A DNA stretch of 13,119 bases, taken from NCBI GenBank assembly GCA_021810175.1, contig JAJZJJ010000029.1, positions 1 through 13,119 of the forward strand. The letters run 5' to 3'. Made by a program: the position numbers and the translations under genes. This DNA is from Acidobacteriota bacterium. Lineage in GTDB: Bacteria; Acidobacteriota; Terriglobia; Terriglobales; Acidobacteriaceae. The notes below the pieces were generated by a model that did no database searches, had not been told where the DNA came from, and saw only the letters and a list, made by a program, of their open reading frames with translations. This document shows, piece by piece, positions 1-6,279 of the stretch. The stretch's first letter is position 1. Every line of letters starts with the position of its first letter.

Positions 1-39
1 CATTGGCTCCAATACGGGGATGGGGGGGGATGGCTACGG

Positions 40-912
40 TTGGGCGGCCGGAACAAATTTTTGTTGCTGGGGCTGCTGCTGTGGGCGGCGCCGTGGCTGA
101 TGGCGCAGGCGGCTCGAAGTAGCCGGGTGGCAGCCCTGCCGGATGCGCCTGTGCCGCAGGGACTGCGTATGGCGGAGCAGGACGCGACGCAGAATGGACG
201 GCTGCCGGCAGGACCTGCGTGGAGACCGAGGCCCTGCACGAAGGGTGCGTGCAGTCTGCAGAACGAGCACGGAGGGCTTTGCTGCGCGAGGAATGAAGAC
301 CGATTCCGGATGTACCTGCAGGCGCAGACGTATCACATCTACACGTCGCGACAACTGGGGATCCTGGCGGCGAAGGACGTGGCGGACCCGTTCAATCTGC
401 TCTCCGTGCTGGGGAGCGCGGCGATTATCGTGGGGAGCGATTCGCACTCGATATACGGGCCTGGGATGCCGGGGTTGGCGCGTGCGACCGGGGTTTCCCT
501 GGCAGAGAACATGACGGATGAGTTTTTCGGGACCTTTCTGATTCCGTCGTTCGATCACCAGGAGCCGGGGTTCCGGCGGATGCCGAACCGGTCATTGCTG
601 CGGAGGCTGGTGCACTGCGGGACGCAGGTGTTCTGGACGCACAGCCAGACGGGAGCGCCGATGATGAATTACTCAAACGTGGTAGGGACGATTGCGGAGG
701 AAGGCGTGGCGGTGACGTATGTGCCGTTTCGCCACCAGGGCTGGCTGCATTCGGCCGAGCGCGTGGGGCTGGATTACGCGACCGACCCGATCGGGAACCT
801 GATCAACGAATTTGTGCCGCAGGTGGCGAGCCACATCAACGTGCGAATCGTATTCTTCCAGAACATCATCAACCGGGTGGCGACGACGGTAGGCGAGCCG
901 CCGTCGATGTGA
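40..912 (+). CDS. Exported protein of unknown function with acidobacterial LPDAP motif
   Basis: Function not recognised. The reading frame is open to the left edge and has no in-frame ATG, so TTG at 40 is the best visible start. A G-rich, Shine-Dalgarno-like run (22-29) lies about 10 bases upstream of it, but a start outside the window cannot be excluded. Residues 5-24 form a signal peptide (Arg/Lys, a leucine-rich core, then MAQA as a likely cleavage site). The LPDAP motif follows at 33-37; I recall this position in many secreted proteins of Acidobacteria. A low-complexity stretch with Cys66, Cys71, Cys81 and Cys82 precedes the conserved-looking body (about 85-285), which carries GSDSHSIYGPGMPG (132-145), a DEFFG segment and a lone Cys193. 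The body has alternating hydrophobic stretches (120-131, 213-228) but no motif of a known enzyme. Likely periplasmic or envelope-associated (inference). No terminator is evident downstream. Confidence 0.7.
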   Translation: MGGRNKFLLLGLLLWAAPWLMAQAARSSRVAALPDAPVPQGLRMAEQDATQNGRLPAGPAWRPRPCTKGACSLQNEHGGLCCARNEDRFRMYLQAQTYHIYTSRQLGILAAKDVADPFNLLSVLGSAAIIVGSDSHSIYGPGMPGLARATGVSLAENMTDEFFGTFLIPSFDHQEPGFRRMPNRSLLRRLVHCGTQVFWTHSQTGAPMMNYSNVVGTIAEEGVAVTYVPFRHQGWLHSAERVGLDYATDPIGNLINEFVPQVASHINVRIVFFQNIINRVATTVGEPPSM

Positions 913-1275
913 GCGTTGAGAGCGATCGTGGCTGAGGGCTGCGCGTTACCGGCTGCGTGAATTCTCTTTTTCTTTGCCCAGTTCCTGGCCAAGACGAGAT
1001 GGTGCGGAGCAGGTACGAGTGATTTCCGGGGAAAAGTAGCTTGCCATTCAGATGCGTAGTTCGCCACCGGCTGCAAATTCTCGCAATTCGGCTGCAGGAA
1101 GGTTTCAGTCCGGAAAGGATGCATCTATTCTTAGAATGCTTAAGTGGCCACCCGACAAGGGGTTATCCGTAGCCGACCTTGCGCTGAGGAGTTGGGCCGC
1201 GGAGCGGAAAAGCTGGCTGTAGCAGAGGCGCCAAGAGCGCAGGCAACGTTCTCAAAGACCAGGAGATTTTGAAGT
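913..1275. other. Gene-free stretch upstream of the radical SAM gene
   Basis: A 363-base gap with no convincing gene, RNA or terminator. A -10-like TAGAAT sits at 1132-1137 (5 of 6 to TATAAT) but no good -35 lies 16-19 bases upstream, so promoter assignment is weak. The Shine-Dalgarno AGGAG of the next gene is at 1261-1265. A 56-codon open frame (1052-1222, +) has no ribosome binding site and is not called. If the TAGAAT is used, the radical SAM transcript has a leader of about 130 bases. Confidence 0.4.
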
Positions 1276-3369
1276 ATGTCAAAAGCTGTGAAATATGCCG
1301 AGCGCGCAGTCACGATTGCTGCTCAGGGTGCGTGGTTAGTTTATGAGAAGCTGAACAGCATCAACCCCAACCCGTCGTTCACGCCGAAATGGTCGGACAA
1401 GCCGCTGCTGAAGTCGTATGAGAAGGAGAAGCCGCCGTTGGGCTGGCCTCGTACGACGGACTCGCTGTGTCCGAAGTGCGTGCCTGAGATTCGCCAGCAG
1501 ATTCTGGACGGCAAGCTGCCGCACGAGATCCTCCTGAATGAGAAGGTGGGCGAGATCAAGGCGCAGATCATCGAGCGGGACGGCAAGATCCTGATGGTGA
1601 AGGACTGCCCGAAGCACGGTCACTTTGAAGACATCATGTCGATTGACACGGCGTTCTTCCGCCACCTGGAGGAAGTGTTCCCGGGGCGCGACATTCGCGC
1701 GCACAACGACGAGAAGCTGCACAACCACGGCACGTCGACGGTGACGCACGGGCGTGGCTCGGTGCTGACGATCGACCTGACGAACCGCTGCAACATGATG
1801 TGCGATCCGTGCTTCATGGATGCGAACCAGGTGGGATTTGTGCATGAGCTGACCTGGGAAGAGATCAAGACGATGCTGGACAACGCGATGACGATCAAGC
1901 CGCGGCGCCAGATGTCTGTGCAGTTCTCGGGCGGGGAGCCGACACTTTCGCCTTACTTCCTGGACGCGATTGCCTATGCCCGGAAGGTGGGCTACAACTC
2001 GGTGCAGGCGGCGACGAACGGCATTGAGTTTGCGAAGTCGAAGGAGCTTTGCCGGGCGGCTGCCGAAGCGGGTCTGCGGTATGCCTACCTGCAGTTTGAC
2101 GGCATCGGCAACGCGGCGAACTCGCACCGCAAGGTGGGGAACCTGTTCGACGTGAAGCTGCAGGCAATCCACAACCTGCACGAGGCCGGCGTGGACATCG
2201 TCCCGGTGACGACGATTATCAACGGCATCAATAATGAGCAGGTGGGACGCATTGTCCAGTTCGCGCTGGACAATCCGAAGACGATCAGCTTCATCAGCTT
2301 CCAGCCGGTTTCATTCACGGGCCGCGACGAGGACATCACGGATGAGCGGCGCATGGCGCAGCGCTACACGCTGAGCCACATGGCGCACGACGTGAAGAAC
2401 CAGACGGGCCTGGGCGTGCCGGAACGCGACTGGTTCCCGATCAGCTTTATGAGCACCTTCTCGGACTTTGGCGACCTGGTGCACGGGCCGAACGCGGAGT
2501 GGGGCCAGCTGAGCTGCGGCTGCCATCCGAACTGCGGCGTGGGTATGGCGCTGATGATCGACAAGGAGACGAAGGAAGCCGTGCCTGTGACGGCGTTCCT
2601 GAACGCCGACCGCCTGGCGAAAGACGTTGCGAAGATCAACGACGCGGCGCGCGGCAAGATGGTTTCCGGCCTCGGCATTGCGCTGGCTCTGCTGCGGAAC
2701 TACGATCCCCGGAAGTCGCCGACGCACTTCAGAATTGTGGACATGCTGAAGAAGTTCGACAAGTGCTTCGGCGTGACGGGCCACGACTACGGCAGCGTGA
2801 CGGGCGACCGCACGATGGCCGACATCCAGAAGCGGCGCGCGGACCGCTGGAACTTCCTGTTCATCGCGGGCATGTGGTTCCAGGATCTGTTCAACTACGA
2901 CTTCCGGCGCACGGAGCAGTGCATTATTCCTTATGCGACGCAGGAAGGCGAGATCAGCTTCTGCGCGTACAACACGGGCATCGGCTGGCGGAACATCATC
3001 GAGAAGATGCACATGACGGCCACGCTGACCAAGTGGTACGACGAGCATGGGCGGCATGAGATCTTCGCCGGCGGCAAGAACGTGGGCATGAACGAAGGGA
3101 CGCACGAACTGGTCCTGAACGAAGAGCACGTGCATGCTTCCGCCAACGACACATTCGAGAAGCTGGGCATCGCAAAGAACTCGCGCGAAGAGAAGCTGCG
3201 CGCGCGGGAAGCGAAGCTGAAGCAGGATGCCGAGAATGCGCGCATGGCGGCGCTGTATCGCCAGCATGTGCTGGGCGAGAAGCCGGTGGAAGGGATTGTT
3301 TCCATCGACTCGATCGCGCCCGCGAAGCCGGTGGCTCCCAAGGCGGAAGAGCCTGTCATGGGGGACTGA
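1276..3369 (+). CDS. Radical SAM protein, tetraether lipid synthase (Tes)-like
   Basis: A 697-residue radical SAM enzyme. CNMMCDPC (172-179) gives the CxxxCxxC ligands Cys172, Cys176 and Cys179 of the SAM-binding [4Fe-4S] cluster; FSGGEPT (217-223) is the SAM-contacting GGE motif. Before it, CPKC (65-68) and CPKHG (111-115) form an N-terminal metal-site module. After it, CGCHPNC (414-420), Cys497, and Cys549/Cys563 in a block reading IPYATQEGEISFCAYN (551-566) supply candidate auxiliary-cluster ligands. This order (Cys module, radical SAM core, late Cys block ending FCAYN) matches the archaeal MJ0619/Tes family, which joins lipid tails by radical C-C coupling. Residues 11-24 may be an amphipathic membrane-contact helix; 632-665 is a charged helix followed by a Pro/Ala tail. 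ATG at 1276 has AGGAG 10 bases upstream. A terminator follows, so the gene looks monocistronic at its 3' end. In acidobacteria the plausible product is iso-diabolic acid; the substrate is inference. Confidence 0.85.
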   Translation: MSKAVKYAERAVTIAAQGAWLVYEKLNSINPNPSFTPKWSDKPLLKSYEKEKPPLGWPRTTDSLCPKCVPEIRQQILDGKLPHEILLNEKVGEIKAQIIERDGKILMVKDCPKHGHFEDIMSIDTAFFRHLEEVFPGRDIRAHNDEKLHNHGTSTVTHGRGSVLTIDLTNRCNMMCDPCFMDANQVGFVHELTWEEIKTMLDNAMTIKPRRQMSVQFSGGEPTLSPYFLDAIAYARKVGYNSVQAATNGIEFAKSKELCRAAAEAGLRYAYLQFDGIGNAANSHRKVGNLFDVKLQAIHNLHEAGVDIVPVTTIINGINNEQVGRIVQFALDNPKTISFISFQPVSFTGRDEDITDERRMAQRYTLSHMAHDVKNQTGLGVPERDWFPISFMSTFSDFGDLVHGPNAEWGQLSCGCHPNCGVGMALMIDKETKEAVPVTAFLNADRLAKDVAKINDAARGKMVSGLGIALALLRNYDPRKSPTHFRIVDMLKKFDKCFGVTGHDYGSVTGDRTMADIQKRRADRWNFLFIAGMWFQDLFNYDFRRTEQCIIPYATQEGEISFCAYNTGIGWRNIIEKMHMTATLTKWYDEHGRHEIFAGGKNVGMNEGTHELVLNEEHVHASANDTFEKLGIAKNSREEKLRAREAKLKQDAENARMAALYRQHVLGEKPVEGIVSIDSIAPAKPVAPKAEEPVMGD

Positions 3370-3406
3370 CCGTCCAGGTTAGTCGCGCCTTGCGGCGCAA
3401 AGACTG

Positions 3407-3437
3407 AAGGCCATCCCGGTGGGATGGCCTTTTTGTT
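3407..3437 (+). terminator. Rho-independent terminator after the radical SAM gene
   Basis: GGCCATCCC (3409-3417) pairs perfectly with GGGATGGCC (3421-3429) around a 3-base loop. Flanking AA/TT extends the stem to 11 bp, and TTTTTGTT follows from 3430. It lies 38 bases past the stop of the radical SAM gene and before the convergent acyltransferase gene. On the minus strand the T-run is only two bases, so it serves mainly the plus strand. Confidence 0.9.
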
Positions 3438-3466
3438 CGCCTGGATCGCTTGGATCCTGACTCTGA

Positions 3467-4540
3467 TTATTCGCGTTTGGCGAGCGAGCGAATTTTCCTG
3501 CGGGCCGGCTGCTCGTAGTAGCGAAACACGATGACCGAGAGAGCCACAAGCAAGGGTGGAAAAAGGAACTGGTCCATGTATGGCCAGTGGAGGTAAGCCG
3601 CGTTCCATCGGTCAAGCCAGTTGTGGATGGGGTCCTGCAGGATGTAGAGGGCGTAACTGGCTCCGCCGAGGAGCACGAGCGGGCGCGACTCCAGCCAGCG
3701 CTTGAGGTGGCTTTCTCGAAAGGTCAGCAGCCAGAGGATCGCGGCAAACGTGCATTCCACGAGGAGCACGAAGCGGTGAAGGTTCAAAGTGAGGAGCAGT
3801 GCCGTGATGAGCAGCAACGCGGAGGTGGTTCTGTTGATGCTGAGTTGCGAGGGCGGCTGCGCGCGGGGCATGGACCTGGCCAGCAACATGCCGAGGAGAA
3901 ACTCGGGCAGGCGCATGACAGGCAGGGGAATGTGCCGGGTGAACCAGGACAGACGGCCTCCGATGGCCGCTTGCGGTCCGGCGACGGCGAGGCTGATAAG
4001 CGTAATGAGAATGATGAAGGTGGTTCGGCGCTTTATTTTTGTGACTACGAAGAGCAGGAGTGGAAAGCACAGGTAGAAGAACCATTCGATCGAGAGGGTC
4101 CAGGCTGGGAAATTCCAGGCAGAGGGAAGTTGCGAGGGCAGCGTGGTCCAGGACTGAATCATGCAGAGGACCGCGATCACAGGCCAGGGATGGAGGCGAG
4201 GCGCGTAAAAGGGGATCTGGATGAAGAGGGCGAGAAGATAGACGGGATAGATACGGGCGAGCCTTGCAACGAGGAATCGCGGATAGGACTCCGCGCTCCA
4301 TCGATCCGCATAGTTCCAGGTAAGGACAAAGCCGGAGAGGATGAAGAAGAAGGAGACTGCGAGGTATCCGTGAGAGAGGAACTGAGCGCCAAGGGATTTT
4401 GATTTTGCTGCAAAGTCGCGTAGATACAGGTGGAATAAGACCACGTATATTGCGGCAAAAAAGCGCAGGCCCGTGAGAGCCTCGATCCGTGCATGTTGCT
4501 CTTGAACGTTCGATTCGGGGCTCGCTACAACTGCTCCCAT
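3467..4540 (-). CDS. Acyltransferase 3 family (OafA/YrhL-like) membrane protein
   Basis: An integral membrane O-acyltransferase of the acyltransferase-3 family (PF01757), which transfers acetyl or other acyl groups to sugars of polysaccharides, peptidoglycan, antibiotics or lipids. The family signature is at the N-terminus: RIEALTGLRFFAAIYVVLFH contains the Arg-x10-His pair in the first membrane helix (His is the presumed catalytic residue). About ten hydrophobic segments follow, with FFFILSGFVLTW and a LSIEWFFYLCFPLL segment typical of the family, and a basic C-terminus. The ATG at 4540 (357 residues) is preferred over an in-frame TTG at 4549 that would add three residues; neither has a clear Shine-Dalgarno. 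A -10-like TAAAAT ends 8 bases before this ATG, so a leaderless transcript is possible. It is convergent with the radical SAM gene. No glycan-synthesis genes lie alongside, so the acceptor is unknown. Confidence 0.88.
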   Translation of the reverse strand: MGAVVASPESNVQEQHARIEALTGLRFFAAIYVVLFHLYLRDFAAKSKSLGAQFLSHGYLAVSFFFILSGFVLTWNYADRWSAESYPRFLVARLARIYPVYLLALFIQIPFYAPRLHPWPVIAVLCMIQSWTTLPSQLPSAWNFPAWTLSIEWFFYLCFPLLLFVVTKIKRRTTFIILITLISLAVAGPQAAIGGRLSWFTRHIPLPVMRLPEFLLGMLLARSMPRAQPPSQLSINRTTSALLLITALLLTLNLHRFVLLVECTFAAILWLLTFRESHLKRWLESRPLVLLGGASYALYILQDPIHNWLDRWNAAYLHWPYMDQFLFPPLLVALSVIVFRYYEQPARRKIRSLAKRE

Positions 4541-4548
4541 TGCTGCCA

Positions 4549-4554
4549 ATTTTA
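4549..4554 (-). promoter_or_regulatory. Possible -10 element for the acyltransferase gene
   Basis: Read on the minus strand this is TAAAAT, 5 of 6 to the sigma-70 consensus, ending 8 bases before the ATG at 4540. The matching -35 position is poor, so this is a weak call. If used, transcription would begin at or within a base or two of the start codon, which would explain the missing Shine-Dalgarno. Confidence 0.25.
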
Positions 4555-4584
4555 ATGCTATTGGAAAAGTGGACTACGAATGAC

Positions 4585-4605
4585 TTCCATGTGGACTCCA
4601 TGGAA
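4585..4605. repeat. Inverted repeat upstream of the acyltransferase gene
   Basis: TTCCATG (4585-4591) and CATGGAA (4599-4605) are perfect inverted arms around 7 bases. The heptamer GTGGACT also occurs twice, at 4569-4575 and 4591-4597, 22 bases apart (about two helical turns). It lies 45-65 bases upstream of the acyltransferase start, a reasonable place for an operator. There is no T-run, so it is not a typical terminator for the gene at 4722-6107, whose stop is on the other side. Confidence 0.35.
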
Positions 4606-4721
4606 CGGGCATGGCGGCATCTTCGGATTGCGTTGATTGCCGGCGGAAGCGGGAGTGGCGCTTGTGTTCCCACGGTTGAGCATGGCCGGCATTTGCGTGT
4701 TACAGCAGCAGGGTATCAAAT

Positions 4722-6107
4722 TCAGCTGGCGATCTCCTCCACTTCTTCGAGAGAAGTTGTACGGTTGAGGGCCGCGGCGAGGGTTTGGGCCAGGTCGACG
4801 GCCTGCTGGCGGATTTCCGGGACGGCGATGGATTCGATGAGGTTACCGAGACGGCTGGGGCCCAGGGTGAAGAGATTGTCCGCGGCGCGACCGAGGTTAT
4901 CGATGAGGGCGCCGTCGCGGGTGGTGCGAAGGCCGCCGCCGAGCGGTCCTGCGGTGGCGATGCCCTGGGCGAAGAGCTTTTTGAGCAGCGGGGAGTGGAC
5001 GCGGCGGTAGTCGAGGCTAGGGCCGGTGCAGTTGATGACGCGGGCGGTGGTGAAGCAGGCCGGGCCGGTTGGGGTTTCGAGCGTGACGAGGGCCTGGCCG
5101 TGCTCGAGAGCGACGCCGTGGACGCGGCCCTTGTGAACGACCAGGGTTCCGGCGCTGAGTTCGGCTTCAATGATCTCCGCGATGGGCGGAGCCATGCGGT
5201 GACGGACGATGTCCCAGCGGCGCTGGAGGTGGCGGCGGAAGCGTTTGCGCTCGCGGAGCGACAGACGGAGCCAGAGGTCGTTGGTTGTGGCGCGGAGACT
5301 ATCGACGGTGGCGCGCCATTCGGCGCCATTGCGGATGGCGGCGCGCAGGGCGCGCAGGTAGGCGACGCAGGTGGCGGGGGTGTCCAAGGGGATGGCGCTG
5401 GAGGCGAGCGGCGTGTATGGCGCGTGTCGCGTAGGAAAGACTCGATGGCGGGAAACGGCGGTAATGACGCCGCGGTGACCGGTTTCGCGGAGACGCAGGA
5501 GGACGTCGATGGCGGTGAGGCCAGTGCCGATGACGGTGACGGGGGCGTTGGGATCGAGGCCGGCGTAGGCGCCGGCTTTCCAGGCATTGTGGCAATAGAC
5601 GCCGGCGAGTTCTGCCTCGGGCGCGACGCCGGGCAGCGGAGCGGGATCGAAATTTCCGGCGGCGAGAACGGTGAGGTCTGCGTGCAGCTTGCGGCCGTCT
5701 TCGAGAGTGAGCCTGGCGCCCTCGGGTGTTGGGCGGTAGTCGACGACGAGGCCATGCCATGTTTCGACGCCCTTGGCCTCGGAGAAAATCTGCTGGATGT
5801 AGCGGCCGAAGACGGCGCGGGGCGCGAAGGTGTCGGGTGCGGCGGAGGGGTCGTGATGGGCGCGGAGCCAGCGGAGGAAATGATCGGGCTCGGCGGGCAG
5901 GGCGCTGATTTTTCCGGCGGGAACATTGAGCAAGTGACGGAGGCTCGGCGTGGAGTAGGCAAGGCCGGGTCCGAAGGCAGGCTGCTGATTGATGACGATG
6001 ATGCGCGCGCCGGTCTGCCGCTGTGCGAGGTGATATGCGGTGAGAGTTCCGCTGACGCCACCGCCGATGATGGCGATGGTTTTGGGATCGGGGTTCGCGT
6101 AAGCCAT
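4722..6107 (-). CDS. FAD/NAD(P)-binding protein, YdhS-like
   Basis: A 461-residue flavoprotein-like protein of the COG4529 (YdhS) / NAD_binding_9 type; no reaction is firmly assigned to the family. The N-terminus has a dinucleotide-binding motif IAIIGGGVSG (11-20). It is followed by the family block PAFGPGLAYST (43-53) and HLLNVPAGKISALPAEPDHF (58-77). A second Rossmann motif is VTVIGTGLTAID (190-201). The C-terminal part carries INCTGP, then LFTLGPSRLGNLIESIAVPEIR, matching the conserved end of the family. There is no signal peptide, so it is probably cytosolic. The ATG at 6107 has AAGG about 8 bases upstream. It is divergent from lpdA across a 162-base spacer holding a 15-bp palindrome. It is codirectional with the acyltransferase gene but 172 bases apart, so an operon is uncertain. 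Confidence 0.85.
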   Translation of the reverse strand: MAYANPDPKTIAIIGGGVSGTLTAYHLAQRQTGARIIVINQQPAFGPGLAYSTPSLRHLLNVPAGKISALPAEPDHFLRWLRAHHDPSAAPDTFAPRAVFGRYIQQIFSEAKGVETWHGLVVDYRPTPEGARLTLEDGRKLHADLTVLAAGNFDPAPLPGVAPEAELAGVYCHNAWKAGAYAGLDPNAPVTVIGTGLTAIDVLLRLRETGHRGVITAVSRHRVFPTRHAPYTPLASSAIPLDTPATCVAYLRALRAAIRNGAEWRATVDSLRATTNDLWLRLSLRERKRFRRHLQRRWDIVRHRMAPPIAEIIEAELSAGTLVVHKGRVHGVALEHGQALVTLETPTGPACFTTARVINCTGPSLDYRRVHSPLLKKLFAQGIATAGPLGGGLRTTRDGALIDNLGRAADNLFTLGPSRLGNLIESIAVPEIRQQAVDLAQTLAAALNRTTSLEEVEEIAS

Positions 6108-6152
6108 ACTTTGACCTTAGGGAAGAACGGGTGTCGATGGAATTCACAAATT

Positions 6153-6167
6153 CTTATGCGGCATAAG
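6153..6167. promoter_or_regulatory. 15-bp palindrome in a divergent spacer, possible operator
   Basis: CTTATGC and GCATAAG are perfect 7-bp arms around a single G. The site lies between the divergent YdhS-like gene (start 6107) and lpdA (start 6270), where a regulator could act on either promoter. The regulator is unknown, and no second copy was noticed in the window. Confidence 0.4.
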
Positions 6168-6213
6168 GCGAGCAGCGGCGGCAGGGAGTGGCAATCGGGG
6201 CGGGCGCGATGCG

Positions 6214-6219
6214 TACAAT
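6214..6219 (+). promoter_or_regulatory. Possible -10 element for lpdA
   Basis: TACAAT matches TATAAT at 5 of 6 positions and lies 50 bases upstream of the lpdA TTG start, giving a leader of roughly 45 bases. No good -35 hexamer is seen at the usual spacing, so the call is tentative. Confidence 0.3.
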
Positions 6220-6241
6220 AGAGTGTTTGGGTCTCCAATCA

Positions 6242-6279
6242 CAATTCCTGGCAGAAATGGAGCAATTCCTTGGCAGAAA
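6242..6279 (+). repeat. Tandem direct repeat spanning the lpdA start
   Basis: CAATTCCTGGCAGAAA (6242-6257) recurs as CAATTCCTTGGCAGAAA (6263-6279), identical except for one inserted T. The second copy contains the TTG start and first codons of lpdA, and the segment between the copies contains the Shine-Dalgarno GGAG. It looks like a local duplication with a one-base indel. Confidence 0.8.

Noticed and set aside
774..1124. Minus-strand ORF (116 codons) overlapping the end of the first gene
   Set aside because: No ribosome binding site or domain, and about 140 bases overlap the better-supported exported protein.
1052..1222. A 56-codon plus-strand ORF in the leader of the radical SAM gene
   Set aside because: No Shine-Dalgarno, no recognisable domain, and a length expected by chance in GC-rich DNA.
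2311..3267. Minus-strand ORF (318 codons) within the radical SAM gene
   Set aside because: Val/Arg/His-rich shadow with no motif; the plus strand is clearly coding.
3587..4402. Long plus-strand ORF (271 codons) opposite the acyltransferase gene
   Set aside because: Its product is a low-complexity, Glu/Gly/Arg-rich shadow; the minus strand encodes a clear membrane acyltransferase.
4785..6221. Long plus-strand ORF (478 codons) opposite the YdhS-like gene
   Set aside because: Gly/Ala/Asp/Glu-rich composition typical of an antisense shadow; the minus strand has two dinucleotide-binding motifs and a family signature.
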